Assembly: GCA_027596195.1 (NCBI GenBank)
Contig: JADGJG010000044.1
Span: 1 to 61,589, forward strand
Source: Podochytrium sp. JEL0797
Lineage: Eukaryota; Chytridiomycota; Chytridiomycetes; Chytridiales; Chytriomycetaceae
Length of the DNA stretch: 61,589 nt
Direction of reading: 5' to 3'
Below the pieces are notes generated by a model. That model made no database searches and was not told where the DNA came from. It saw nothing but the letters and a program-made list of their open reading frames with translations. Shown here piece after piece: positions 1-13,300 of the stretch (position 1 is its first letter; the number at the start of each line of letters is the position of its first letter). Made by a program: the position numbers and the translations under genes.

Positions 1-25
1 AACACCATAAACTTGCCCTTGGTGG

Positions 26-2178
26 TCATGACAAAGACGGTGTTGTTCGAAAAGATTGGATGATTTTTCCGGCTTGCTTTCCTGCAGCGGCGCCAAAAGC
101 GGTGTTGCTATTGAGCGCGCGGAATAGAACCTTGACGCCGACAATCTTGGCTGGGTTGGTAGCGTCGCGAACGAGTCCCGTTGCTGCCTCGGTCACGCTT
201 CCAATGCTGGACTTGAGGGAGTCTTCAGATTCCGGGAACGCATACCGTGAGTATGGTTTCTTGGTCATGACACAGGAGCTGTTCATCATGAGGTCGTCGA
301 CGTCCTCGGGACTTGATTCGAGGTCATCAAAAGCACGGAAGCCAGAATACACCTGTTTGAACGTGATTCCAAATCAAATCAGTTTCCTTCTTTCAGAAAC
401 ATGTAATAAAGGAATTCTTACCTGAGAAATCTTGCCAGCCATCAACACTCGCAATCGCTTGTCCAGTCGCTTTCGAATCTCGACAAAGCCAGGTCCGCGC
501 ACTTCCCTCCTCTCCACAAGTGTGGAAACTAGCTGCTTAGCACTCATGAACTGTTCTTCCGTCAAAGCAACTCCATCCACAAAAATTCCGGCAAGATGGC
601 AAGGGGGCTCTCGAACAGGCGCAACTTTGGGGAGTTTCGGACCAGCCGCAAGCTTCTTGTCCTTAAAATCTTTGTAGACGCAGCTCACAGTCTCCCGAGC
701 AATTCGAAAATACTCGGTTTCCATCTGCTGCTGGACCTGAAACAACAAAGGCTCCTCCTTGAAATCCCTCGGCTTTCCAAAAAACGCGGCCGCACTGGCA
801 GGATCCAATCTGTTTCTCAAAGCTTCGGCATGGGAGAGCGCGTCCCCAAGAAAGGTTCCGAATCTGCCAAAGTCCTTCAACTCCTTGTACATGAGTTCAC
901 ACAGGGCCTTGGACGGATTTGACCCCATGATGGCGGCGTAGTAGTTGTTGAGGGACATGATGGTGTAGAAGTTGACTGCTTTTCGAGCTGGCAAACTGCA
1001 CTGCTGCTTTGGCTGAAGAACGCGACCTTTGGAAATGGTGGGGAGCATCTCGGGATCGATTTTGTATTTCATGGCCGTCGGGTGGAGGCAGCTGAATTTC
1101 TTGAGCTCGTTCTCTGCCCAAACATCGTCACAAATCTTGAGGAGAGCTTTCTGGGAGAAGGACTTGGTCCCAATCGCGCGGCAAGCATCGGAGCCTTGGG
1201 CTAGGATCGCTGGAATGACAAGATGACTGTCCAACTTGGCAAGAATGGCAAGGGTGATCAACCAAAGGTGGACCTTGATCTCATCATGTGCAGTGGTGGT
1301 CCAATCGCTCAACTCCTCCTCTGAAATGCAGCCACGGTTCTCAATTCCCTCTGGACAGTACCAACAAGCCTCCAATCCTCCCACAACCACACTCAGCCGA
1401 GACTCCACATCAACTTCCTTCAACTTCCCCAAGACCCATTCCCTGCCACTTGCGAAGCTCAAGACCAAACACAACTTGGCCTTGGCAAGCGCGCCAAACA
1501 CAGCTGAGAAGAGAGCAATAACCACCTCAGCGGCAAAGCAGTTGAATGGTTTCCAACCGCTAATCTTGTCCTTCGGGCACTTGGCAATGGTGGGGATGAG
1601 AGAGATTGCCTTGATGTTATTGTTGGAACGAGCTCCGGCAATCAGGCGGTAGGATTCCAAAATGAGGTGCCGGTTCGGGTGTGGGTATCTCAAGTGGGTC
1701 ATGACGAGCTCCAAGGCGGCCAGCCAAGAAGTTGCCGCCACAATGGCTTGCAACAACACCACAAGCTTGGTCAAAAAAGCGACCGGGTTCTGCATGTCGC
1801 AATGAAAGGCGCGTTGGTGCTGGACAATAGCAGGATCCCCCTCCTCCACATGTTTGGTAATGTCTGCGACAATATGTGGGAGTTTCAAAAGGGAGTGGTC
1901 CATGGCTGTAAGAATTGTGATGTCAGTTTCGCAAACAATCGGGACCCTTGAACCACTGACAAATACAAGCACTCACACTCAAAGAACTCGCTTAATATGT
2001 CTTTGGCCGGAGGAGGAAGAATCTTTGTTGGTGAGTTCGCGTGGCGGGCCGGCTTTTGAAAAAGAACTTTGAGAATTCCGAATTTTTTGCGAGAGGCGAA
2101 AGCAAAAAAGCGGGTCACCTTTTTTGCGGCGGGCGCTGCGGACGGGCGCACGGAAGCTGAGGAACGCTTTGGAGGCAT
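26..2178 (-). CDS. Unrecognised protein, 3 exons, probably frameshifted near its 3' end
   Basis: I do not recognise the family. Proposed exons (minus strand) are 2178-1977, 1905-422 and 352-26; each join uses a GT donor and AG acceptor and keeps frame. The first exon gives a Lys/Pro/Ala-rich start (MPPKRSSASVRPS) and may itself contain a 66-nt in-frame intron. The long middle exon is mostly helical with hydrophobic stretches (for example FNCFAAEVVIALFSAVFGAL) and a C-terminal charged helical part; no catalytic motif is visible. The frame closes at 26-28, but one base out of frame the DNA of positions 1-60 reads as natural protein (NNTVFVMTTKGKF), so the true gene probably runs off the window edge and an indel lies in the run of five T at 64-68. 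The N-terminal exon is the least certain part. Confidence 0.55.
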
Positions 2179-3098
2179 CTATGTCAATGAAAATGTAAGA
2201 CTGGTGTTGTCATGCGCCATGCCGATGAATCGGGAGAGATATTGGAGGAGGTCGCAGTTCTGCGCCACCAAGACGCCCGACATACGCGCAGGAGAGGAAG
2301 AGAAAGAAAACCAGGAGAAGTGGGAAAGTGTCGCCGAGGCGAAGTCGCAGTGAGTGATTCGGGTGATGTCGGTGAGTGTGCAGGGTGGGGGGCCGCGACG
2401 TACGGTTTGGATTTTTTCGGAAGGAAAATTTTTTCACGAGGAGGGAAAAGAAAGGAAATTCACCGCGCAGTGGGGGAATTCAATATGCACACTCTCTTAC
2501 CACCATGGCCACCACAAAAGGGGATTGCGACGTGAAGATTCAAAAAAAAAGTCCGTAATGTATTTCAATTTCTTTATTGCGGGTTACATTGTGAGTGCTC
2601 TCTCTCCATATCCTGCGACCGGCTGCGATCGCCTCAAACTCCACGAAAGCAGAAACGATGCCGACACCGAATAGAAGATGAGTCATGTCTCTTTTTTCTC
2701 AAAGATTTACATATGGTTTTTCTTCTTCAAAAAACACAGTATTTCCATTTCTTTTTATAAGACAGATACGACTACCGCTTGTGCGAATTATTTGCCTCTT
2801 CAGTGTTTTCCAAAAGGTTAGTGATGTGGAATAAGCGGAAGGGAATATGCCCGGGCCCCTCTCGTTGCCTTGGCGGAATGATGACAAAACGTGGCTGGTT
2901 GGTGGCTGAAATGTTCTTGTTGAACAGCGTGTTTTGCGCGTTGCGGCAGTTGTAATTGCGACAAATGCCTTGCTGCACCTGACATAGTTGTACCCTTTCC
3001 TGGCTTCGACTGGCACTACGAATACGATCAGAGATGAAAAACCAACCCATTCGAACTCTTGCGGTAACAACAAAAAAAATCTCGGATCCAAAATCGAA
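2179..3098. other. Intergenic, divergent promoter region
   Basis: This stretch lies between two divergently transcribed genes. Open frames on both strands here (for example 2699-3298 minus) are Ser/Arg-rich, overlap the plus-strand exon and show no family resemblance, so I treat them as chance. I see no RNA gene or repeat. Confidence 0.4.
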
Positions 3099-5126
3099 AT
3101 GAGCTGCTGCGCTACCGTCTCGACACAGACGCAAACGCTCCTTGGCTTCACCTGGGTCAACGTGACCAGTGTTGCTGACAGCAGCGCACACAACCTGTTT
3201 GTGACCTTCTCCTCGTCCATTGCGCTCCAGACACTTCCCGTTCCCGCCAACTGCAACTCGACCTTTGGGGCCACTTCTCTGTTTGTGTGTCCCGGCACTT
3301 CCGCCTCGTTTCCCGTGGCCCTTGCCTCGACTGTTGCTGGCCTGAATCCGCTTGCCGTTGCCTTGGACGGCGTAGCGTGTGTTGTGTCGAGCGAGTGTGC
3401 GCCTGGTGAGTCACGGCCTTGTCTTCACTCGAGTTGATCTCTAATCACTTCTTGCTGAACAGCGAATCCTTCGACCACTTCTCTCGCACCGCCCTTAACC
3501 AATTCCCTGACCACGATGCCTGTCACTTCTCTCGTGGCTATGGCTTCACCCTCACCCTCACCCTCCCAGGCACCCACCACGCCCCTCCCCTCCACCTCTT
3601 CACCTGCTGTATCACCTGGCGCCGTTGCCGGCATTGTTGTTGCGCTGCTTGCGCTTATCGCCGCGCTGTGTTTCTTTGTCCTGCGCCGCCGGAAGCAGAA
3701 GGGCCTTGCCTTGCCGTGGATCGCCCCACACTCCAACACTGACCCGGATCCCGTCGAGTCTGCCCCTCCGAGCGAGTTCCTGATTGCTGCCCACCATAAG
3801 TCTTTTTCGCTTGACCGCCCACTCGTGTCAACATACGCCACCGCAAACGAAATGTCTCAGTCCTATCCCGCCACCGACCCCTTCGCCTCGGAATCCGGTT
3901 ATGACGACCAAATCTTCACCACAACCTCCCTCCCGGCATCCGCCGTGGTTGCCATGAACGCCACCGAAATCAAACCTGACACCATGCCTCCAACCTTCCC
4001 CTCGCCTGCGTATCACGCGGACGTGTCCCCTATCACCCCCTCGCGCAACACCGACCTCGCTTTCGAAATCACATCCCCTGTCATCGCCACCACCCCTCCC
4101 CAGCAATCTTTCGACGACTATCCCAACGAATCCGACAACATGGTCGACTTTTACCACGCCACCCTCGTTCGCGCGCGTCTGAGTCTCGAACGTCGTATCG
4201 CTGAAGCCAACAGCGAGGCCCTCGTGGAACCCCTCCCGGTCCCCAGACCCCCCTCCTCCAACTCTCAGCCTCCGCCACCACCGCATGAAGTCGACGAAGA
4301 GGTGATTGACTTGCGGCATTCGAGTTTGGGTCGGTCAAGATACAGTCTCGAACGACGCGCGACTGCGTCGTCAGCTTCGACTACTGCTTCTCCCACACAA
4401 GAACCTGCCTTCATGCAACCAATTGCCTCTGCCACCAATTCCCCGATTCCCAATGGCTCCGTCTCTGAAATCATACAGCGCATCAACAGTCTCAACTCTC
4501 CCACTGGAACCTCACCTCCAGAAGACGCTCCACGAACGGGTCGCAGAGTTGTGCCTCCCGCACCGACAGCCACTGCATCCACCCAACCCGCCTCCCCAAC
4601 AATCCCGTTCCCCATCACAACAACAACCTCCACCGCCGCAACACCCCTTCTCCCCATCAAACCCCAACACCTGCGTGCGTCCGATAGCCTCACAAGTCCT
4701 ACAACGCGGTCAAAACCTGTCAAACCCCTTCTCGACTTCAGCACGACTGCGACTCCACCAGTCTACCCAACAACAACCGACTCATGGAGCTACACCCCGC
4801 CTTCCCCCATCACATCCACACCCGTCCCGAAACCGCTCAAACACTCCCTGATTGAACGTATCAGCGGAAGTCTCCCGCGACCGTCGCAGATGGAATCCGG
4901 AGGTGGTGCAACCACAACAGCCCAATTGGATATCCATGATCGGAGTGGAGATGTTCCTGTTTCGACAAGGAATAGTGTTGGTGCAGGGGAAGCGAGGACA
5001 GTCCCGCAGACGAGTAACGAGGCGATTGAGTTTGCGTTGATGCAGCTGCGGATGAAGGTTGTTGCGGAGAGAGGCGGGGAGGAGACGGAGGATGAGAGTG
5101 AGAGTGAGGATAGTGATGAGAGTTGA
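3099..5126 (+). CDS. Single-pass membrane protein with Ser/Thr/Pro-rich tail
   Basis: Two exons, 3099-3405 and 3463-5126, joined over a 57-nt intron (GTGAGT...AACAG) in frame, give about 656 residues. The first ~100 residues are Ser/Thr/Val-rich with several cysteines and look like a small extracellular domain; no convincing signal peptide is seen. A Pro/Ser/Thr stalk follows, then one membrane helix at about residues 155-177 (VAGIVVALLALIAALCFFVL) ended by a basic stop-transfer run (RRRKQK). The remaining ~480 residues are a disordered, Pro/Ser/Thr-rich cytoplasmic tail that ends in an acidic stretch of Glu, Asp and Ser. Architecture suggests a type I surface sensor or anchor. It resembles the gene at 59087 in layout, but I see no SAM domain here. 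Start chosen at the first ATG giving the Cys-rich domain. Function unknown. Confidence 0.65.
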
Positions 5127-6600
5127 TTTTCGTTTTTTTTTTGGTCATTTAACTTTGTGATAAATCTTTTGGTTAGTGAATTTTTTTTTGAGGTGACCCC
5201 TGAGAATGGGGATGGAGAACTTTCGGGGTAGGAGACGAAATGTTTTAGCGCAAAATCATGGAGACTTGCTTTAAGATTCCATCTGCAGACAACCTCCAAA
5301 CCTCCCAAGCCTATCAACTTTCCCCAACCATATTATGCCAAGAACACGTTCGCAAGTCAGCTCGTTCGGTGAAGAATTTTATCCTTCAATTGTTCTGCAT
5401 CCAAACTGACGTTTATTTTTTGAAAAACACGCTCCAAACTCTTTGCAGTTGTAGATCCCAGTCACCCCAACAGATTCATTCAAATCAAAGCACAAGGGCA
5501 AGCCTACGTGCATACAATAAATTGACAGATTCTGTACGTGGTAGGTTGTGGAGCGCTGCTGACTTATGCTTCTTGTGTGATAAAACTGTTGATTCCTGAA
5601 TTTATTTGGATTTTACTCAACAGCTCCGCTCAAAAACAGAAATTATTGCTTCAAAGGGGGGGCATTCAATTGGCTATGCTTAGCGGATTCTGCATGGCTT
5701 CATTCTAAATACATTTTGTTGTGTTATTTATTGGATAGGATCAGTGGTCTGCCACGGTGGCAGGGTTCATGTCGGGAAGCCGGAAACGAGAAGGACAGCA
5801 GAATTAAACACCTCTCAGAAGGAATTGATATGCGAATAGAACACACGTCTATTGTAAGGGGTAGAACCATATCCCTAAGCGACAATTTCCTGACCCCTAT
5901 GGGGTAGATGTGGCGAAGGGTGACGGAATTTTCTAACCAACCCAGTTATCAATATCCAAAAACGGCCATCGGCCAAATTCACATCCAAACTCGACCACCA
6001 ATCAGAGAAGCTATTGACAAAGAAGGCCGAAACGAAGAGACATGAGACAAGATCCAAAAAAAGTTGCAATACATAACTGTTATTTGTGATTGGATTACCT
6101 GTTTGTGAAGAAAAAATTGAAACTGATTTAGTTTTTCAAAACAGGATCCCGCTGCATCACCGTTTTGCGTCCAGGACACGAACTCAAATTCATCAAGCTT
6201 GATGTGCCAATGCGCATTGTGACCCTGCTCGAAGATCTTCGTGTTGGACAAACGTCCAGAAAGCACAATCCCATGGATGTCCCGTGTTTCTACTATGTTC
6301 ATCGAAAATTCAATGACTGACTTTTAATGCTCAGAGAAAAATTTACATACTGAACAAACGGATGATATTGTGAGCAAGGAACACCGTAAGAAGCAAGAGC
6401 GCGGAATTCTGGAGAAAGCTATTGAACCGCCCCTGAGAATGGGTATGAAGGAATTGGCAGGAAATGACGAAAAGTTTCCACATTATGATGCTAGCGCACC
6501 ATGGAAATTCGTGAGTAGGGACAGCCAGCAAATATTACCCTTGCAATGTGCACGAATTCCTGGAAACGCCGCTTGGACAAAAAACAAACACATTTTGACG
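5127..6600. other. AT-richer intergenic stretch, no gene supported
   Basis: About 1.5 kb with no frame I can support. On the minus strand, 6531-5875 can be read as a patchwork with a hydrophobic segment (LLLLTVFLA) followed by Trp-containing stretches, but it needs a 34-nt intron and lacks a good ATG. It could be a degraded gene or the upstream region of VPS11. No repeats of note. Confidence 0.3.
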
Positions 6601-9600
6601 ATGGAACGCCCCCCTGCGCTTCTCATGGCCACGCTTGTTCCGATGGCTTCGGCCTCTCCGCCCACCTCGTTCCTTGTGGCCTCGACTTCGACGCTCTTCT
6701 TTGGCCACGCCAGCGGAGCACTGTCGCTCGCGGGCCACTCAGTTGCGCTCGACAAGGTGTTTGACTGGCGGCCGCACGAGGCGGGTTTGACGCGCCTGGT
6801 CTCGACAAAGAACGTGCTGCTGTCCATCGGGGTGGGTTCCGTGTGCCTAGTGTTGCGTGCCTAACTCGTTTCTAGGAGGACGCATCCGGCGTGCCCATCC
6901 TCAAGGTCTGGAACCTCGACAAGATCGACAAGACCACAAAGGAGCCGCTCTTGATCCGCTCTATTACCGTGCAGGTCAACAACCGCGTGTTTCCCGTAAG
7001 TCACTTGTCAACCTGTGCAATGCATTCGAATTGAACCAAAGACAGGTCACGGCCCTCGCTGCCACAGAGTCGCTCTCGCAAGTCGCCATTGGTCTCGAAA
7101 ACGGAGTTGTTCTTTTGGCTCGCGGAGATATTGCGAATCCCGACCGCGTAGTCAAAACAAAGGTTCTCTGGGAGGGCGAGTCGAGCGTGACAGGTCTGGG
7201 ATTCAAAGACGTACCCGCCTCGAAAACATCGGGCACTTCTACCGTGTTGTACATTAGCACGATGGGTGTGGTGGTTGCATGCAACACGTCGAATGGCACG
7301 GGGAAGGAAGTCGTTGTGAGTGTTCCACTCCCCAGGCGTTATGCAGCGTCAGCATTCTGATTCATAATACCAGACGAAACTCGATGACATTGGTGCTGAA
7401 GTTGGATGCGCGATCGTGACTCCTCCAAACGACGCCTGTTCCGCGATGGTGATTGCGCGAGCAGAAGGAATCTACTTTTACGACACGAACGGTCGCGGCT
7501 CGTGTTTCATGATTGAAGGTGGGGCGGTGGCGAGTGTTGTCTCTCAATCAAACTGATTCCGATACCCCCCGTTTGGCCTCCAGGCGAAAAGACGCTCATC
7601 TCGTGGTTTCGAAACTATCTTGTCGTCGTGACGCGTCCCGCTGTTCAAAAGAGACGAGGCAATTCGAACGCTGCAACTTCTGCATTACTCGCGACTGTAT
7701 CTGCCATGACGCAAAAGAATTCCGAAACGGACGAAGACGAGGATTTCGAAAGTCAGCAGAAACTTGGATCCGTTCTCACTGTCTATGATTTGCGGTGCAA
7801 GTTGATTGCGTTCCAAGGGTCGTTTGAGGGAAGTGGAAACGGAAAGGGGCGTGTTGGGGGAGGAGGGATTTTGAGTGTCGCTTCGGAATGGGATGAGCTG
7901 TTTGTTTTGACGGTCGATCAGAAGGTTTGGGACGTCATTGCCTATTTCCCAACATGCTTTCTCAATATCTCTTTCTTCCTTTCAGATCTACCGCTTGGAA
8001 GAAAAGGACATGACCACCAAACTCGAACTCCTCTTCTCCAAAAACCTGTACACCCTCGCCCTCTCCCTCGTAACCTCCCCACCCAACAGTGTACTCCCCT
8101 ACCCAACAACCCGCACCCCCGAACTCCCCACCTCCCCATCGACCCACACCCTCGCCCCCTCCACCGACCCCGAAACCATTGCCCTCCAAATCGAAATCCA
8201 CAAACGCCACGCAGACCACCTCTACACCCACAACGACTTTTCACACGCCATGTCCGAATACCTCTACACCCTTGGTCACCTCGAACCTTCGTACGTGATT
8301 CGCAAATACCTCGACGCTCAACGCATCACTCTCCTCGTGAAATACCTCGAATCATTACACAACGCGTCCCACCGCGGAGACCTCGTGGCCACCGCGGATC
8401 ACACCACGCTGCTCATCAACTGTTACACGAAGCTCGCGGCCACGCGGGAACTGGATTCGTTCCTGCGCCGGGAAGATGTCGTGTTTGATGTTGACACTGC
8501 GATCCGCGTGTGTCGCGGCGCCGGGTTCTACACGCACGCCGTGTACCTCGCCGAACGATTCGGCGTGCATGAATGGTTTCTGCACATCATGGTGGAAGAT
8601 TTGAAGCGGTATCAGGACACGGTTGGGTATATTATGGGGCTTGCGCCGAAAGAGATGGAGTCGTGTTTGAGACGGTATGGACACGTGTTGGTGCGAGAGA
8701 TGGTTGGGGAGATGGTGGATGTTCTTGTGGTGTTGTGTACGACCGAGCGGAGGGTTGTGGATGATGAGGAAAGTGCGGGGATGGGGTTGGGTATGGGTGC
8801 GAGAGGGGTTGAGGATGAGGATTCGATGACGTTGAGTGCGGTGGGTGTGCAGAAGGGTGGGATGGTGTTGATGGGGAAGAAGAAGGGTGGGGAGGATGAG
8901 GGGAAGGGGTCTGGAACGAGGATTCCGTTTGCTGAGGATTTCATTCACTTGTTTGTTGATATGGATGAGTGGTGTGTGATGTTTTTGGAGCGGGTTATTG
9001 AGATTCGGTGGGGGATTTTGTTGGATGGGAAGGGCGCGGGCAAGAAGGAGGAGGAAGGGGGTGTCGTCGAGGCGCGCGAGGAAGCAAGCTTGATGACAGT
9101 GTGTAACACGTTGTTGGAGATGTATTTGAGCCTGTCGTGCAACCATGCGGAGGAGGGTGGTTCCGAGTTGGAGGAGAAGAAGGCTGACGAGCGGAAGGTG
9201 AAGGCGTTGCGGTTGCTTCAGCATCCCAAGGTTTGTGTTTTTGACTGTCTCTCTCTCTCTCTCGTTTTGAAATTGCCCCTAATGTTGTGCTATAGACGAG
9301 ATATGATTTGGACCACGCATTGATTTTGTGCCAAATCCACAAGTACCAACCGGGCGTCATGTTCTTGTACGAAAAGATGAGCATGTATAAGGAAATCATC
9401 GAACATCACATGAAGAACGACGAATACACGTTCATGATTGAAACGTGCATGAAATATGGGTGAGTTTTTCGTTTTCGACCGCATTTGGTTTTATTTCCAC
9501 AGCTCTGACAACTGACACGTTCTCCAACCTCCTCCCACAAGACACAAGGAGCCCTCCCTCTGGAAAATGGCCCTCTCTTACTTTGCCGACCGCAGCACAT

Positions 9601-10263
9601 CCCAAACCCACGCGTCAAGTGACCCCGAACTCACCTTCATCCTCGCCGAAATCGACAAACGCAACCTCCTCTCCCCGCTCGAAGTCCTCCAACTCCTCTC
9701 CCAACACCCGACCGTAACAATCGCCACGATCCGGCCCTACCTCCTCGCCAAAATCAACGCCGAAAAGAAACAAACGAGTGAAAACGCGCGGTTAATCGCG
9801 TCGTTCCATCAGGAAACGAGTCACATGAAGACCCTGATTCACGATTTGAAGACGAAGCCGGTTGTGTTTCAGAATAGCAAGTGTAGCTTGTGTGCGGAGG
9901 CATTGGATTTACCGAGTGTGCATTTTATGTGCAAGCATGGGTACCATGCGAGGTGTTTGGGTGGTGGGAATGATACGGTGGATGAGACGGAGGTAGAGAA
10001 GGAGTGTCCGATTTGCGCGCCGGAGCACAAGATGGTGGAGAGTATGGCGCGGAGTCAGCTGGAGAATGGAGGCAAGCATGACGTGTTCTTGAAAAAGGTT
10101 TGTTTGTTGATTTCACATCGAGTGGGTGGCTTTTCTGACACTACTTTTATATTCCGGGTCACAGCTGGAGAACAGCAAGCAAGATCGGTTTGCTGTGATT
10201 GCAGACTACTTTGGAAAGAATCTGTTTGCGTTGAAGCATTCAAACTATTCTACACCCGAATAA
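6601..10263 (+). CDS. VPS11: Vps11, core subunit of HOPS and CORVET
   Basis: Vps11 (Pep5) is a scaffold of the HOPS/CORVET tethering complexes on vacuolar/late endosomal membranes. Exons: 6601-6831, 6876-6995, 7046-7315, 7374-7518, 7584-7924, 7986-9230, 9296-9459, 9542-10097, 10165-10263; all introns are GT-AG and short, giving about 1056 residues, the family's usual size. The N-terminal ~330 residues match the beta-propeller (VPILKVWNLDKID; LSQVAIGLENGVVL). The middle is alpha-solenoid (KNLYTLALSL, YDLDHALILCQIHKYQPG). A C-terminal RING-H2 sits at about residues 954-1005 (CSLC ... CKHGYHARC ... CPIC). The start is uncertain: the frame is open upstream to 6370 and the family usually has an N-terminal Trp/Phe motif, for which a WKF at about 6502 upstream could count. 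Confidence 0.93.
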
Positions 10264-10322
10264 ACATGTGATATCGGAGTTTTCCGGGAAACGCTTGGGC
10301 TTTCATTTTCAAAACAAAAAAA

Positions 10323-13300
10323 ATGACGAAAAACGAAAACCCGGTGGAAGAAGCGGAACAGCCGATCGAGCAGCAACCGGAAGCTGCCAGCACCTTGGTT
10401 TTGCTTTCCGTGACCCTTCCCATGAATGCCGGGGTCGTCAAAGTGGGCGTAAGTGGCTGCGCCGTGTTTTGCGCTTTTTCCGATCAACTCACAACAAAGC
10501 AGGTTCCCCCCGCGACCGCCATTGGCGATATTCGCTCGCATTTGATCGACTCGCCAGAAGGAAACTTCAACACGTGCTTCTATCTTGCGCACAAGGGCGT
10601 GCGATTGAGCGATGCCATGTCGGTGGCCGAGATTCCGGACTTTGACTTGGCGAATGCCTCGCTCACGATGGTCACTGGTGCGTTTCAGGCGCAGATTTCT
10701 CGATGTGCTGTGTTGCTGATTCTTGAGTGTTTTGGGCAGATGAGTTCAACGACAGGGAGGTCCGTGTTCAGATTGCGCGGTTGAGGGAGGTTTTGACGGG
10801 ATTCAAGTCGTCGACTTCGTCTGACTTTGGAATCGATGTGGGCATTTGCTACTTGCCTACTGTCTCTGGCGATCACGGTACGCTTGCATTCCGCGCCCCC
10901 TTTTCGAAAGCTGAACTTGAACCCCTTTTGCAGACATCAACCCCCCGCAAAAACCCTCCGAGGAAAACGCGGATGACACCAAGAAATCTGTTTCGCACCC
11001 GTTCGCCAACTACGACTTTGACCTCTCTCATTCGGCGGACCGCGTGGCGGATCTCTTGCCTGAACTGGCTGCTTCGGACGAAACCCCTTGCCTCAAGTCC
11101 TTGACCCCCTCGTGCTGGAACCCCCCGCCCCCCCACCGCCGCACGGCTGGAGATATCATGTACCTCTCCGTCACCACCAACGAAATGGCCCATGTCCACA
11201 TCACCTGTTCCGTGACTGGATTCTTTGTCTCACGAAGCACCGACAAGACATTCGACCCCTCCCTCAAGAGCCACGCGGGCCCAACCCTTCCCCACGTCCT
11301 CTCCCACCTCTCCCCCTCCTTCAAAACCAACTTTGCCAAACTCCGCCAATCCACTCAAACCCGCCATTCCCACACCTATCTCCTCCCCTCCGCCCAACAA
11401 ACAACCCCCTGGCTCGTCCAAGAACCCACCGTCCTCCCAGACCCTTCGCGCACCCTCGACGTACTCGTCTCCACCGCCGACACGATCGACGTTCTCGCGA
11501 CCCGTGACTGGAACAACGACTTTTGCCTCGCCGCGTTGCTCCCAACGACCACTGCCACTGAACGCATGAACCGGTCGCAAGCGCTTCACAAAACATACTC
11601 CGAATTCGTCGACGCGGCGGTCCACGGCGTCTCCGCACTCACAGCCAACTCCCTCGCCGGTGCGATGGGCGACGGCCAAATGTACCTACACGGCGGCATC
11701 TTCTACTCCCTCGCCAAAGACCAATTCGAGTCATACGAACACACGGGCGGTGCCGCGGCCGCGCATGTGGGTGTGTCCAAGGACGTGGACGGAGTCGCGA
11801 AAGTGGATGCGCTTTCTTCGGGTGGAGAGTGGGTTGGCGTGCACACCCTCGCGACGTGTGTGGTTGATTTTAAGGGTGTGCGTGTGGTTGCGCAGGCGGT
11901 TGTGCCGGGGATTTTGAACCGGCAGGTTGGGGCTGCGGAGGTGATTGTGTATGGGTCGATGGATGCAGGCAAGACTGTGGCTGTGCAGGAGGAGTTTCAT
12001 GGAGTGTTGGGAGGGATGGCCAAGGCTCTGAGGTTGGAGGAGCATGCGGTTGTCGATGGGGAAGGGGTGCAGAGTCGGTTGTATACTCCGGTGGATATGA
12101 AGGGGATTGTGGGGAATGATGGGAGAAAGTATGTGTTGGATTTGGGGAGGTTGACGCCTGCGGATATTGGGTTTTTGGATGGTGTTGATGCGTCGGAAGG
12201 GTTGGAGGAGTACCCGCATCGTATGGCGCTGTTGCGTCATGAGCTCGTGGATATGTATTATGACACGGAGTTTGCAAAGTTTGTGAAGGAGAAGAGGGAT
12301 GAGCTTGCCCAGACTGTGGAGGCGACGGAGAAGGTGGAGGATGAGGAGGCGGAGGAGGCCAAGAAGCAAGAGATTGATGGTTTGTTGTGTTTTTCCCGAG
12401 AATGATTGTTTTGATTTTCGAATCTCGGTGCGAAATCAGTCTCGGCGTTTGATATCAGGTTCAACACGGATGCGTTTTTGGTCTCTCCCGAAGTCGAAGG
12501 AGCCGAAACGGAAGAGCTCAAGAAGCAAAAAGAATCTGTGCGCGCCATTTCCAAGTTCTTGCAAGAGACTGTCCTCCCTGCAATCGTGAGTTTTTTTTAT
12601 ACTTTAATTCCGAAATTTGGCTGAGTCCTCGCATGTTTGCTCTTTTAGATTATCGATCTCGCAAGCAACACAACCAGTGTTCCTTTGGACGGCGTGCAGT
12701 TGACAAAGTACTTGCATGAACGCGGTATCAACATGCGCTACTTGGGAAAGATCAGGGAGACTCTCGACAAGCTCAGCCCCGACTCGACCTTTATCAAGGT
12801 ACGCATCTATCGCTGATTTGACAGCAGCGCATTTTTGATAACCTTGAACAAACTTAGGATCTCGTGTTGTCTGAAATGATTTCCCGCGCTTCCAAGGCAG
12901 TTCTCCGTGAGCTCCTCCGCGAAATTCCTCTGCACTTGGCTAGCGACTGCATTGCCCACTTCCTCAACTGTCTCTTTGTCGCCAAGGACTCTGTCCTCCA
13001 GGCTCCCCACAAGCCCAAATCCGTGTCAACCGAGTTTGCCTACCTCTCCTTGACCCCAGCCTCATTGGACGCGCGAATCCGTAACGAAGTATCGAGCCGA
13101 TTCCGATTCGCAAACCTCCCCTCCCACATTGTCTCCACGTCCCGCAAAGTGGCCCTCCTGCGTTCGATCGCATTGAAGCTCGGCTTCCAAATGAAATCTA
13201 AAGCCTACGCCTTCTCCACCACCGCCCCCATTTTCGCCTCCGCCGACGTGTTGAACCTCTCCCCATTGGCGAAATACCCGGAACCCAAATGCGCTTTCGC

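Noticed and set aside
2699..3298. 200-codon minus-strand frame upstream of the first membrane-protein gene
   Set aside because: It overlaps the plus-strand exon, has no domain and an erratic composition; the plus-strand reading splices cleanly.
8355..9224. 289-codon minus-strand frame opposite VPS11
   Set aside because: Lys/His/Leu/Pro-rich antisense shadow of a well supported VPS11 exon.
11731..12369. 212-codon minus-strand frame opposite CLU1
   Set aside because: Antisense of the conserved CLU domain; composition typical of a codon-bias shadow.
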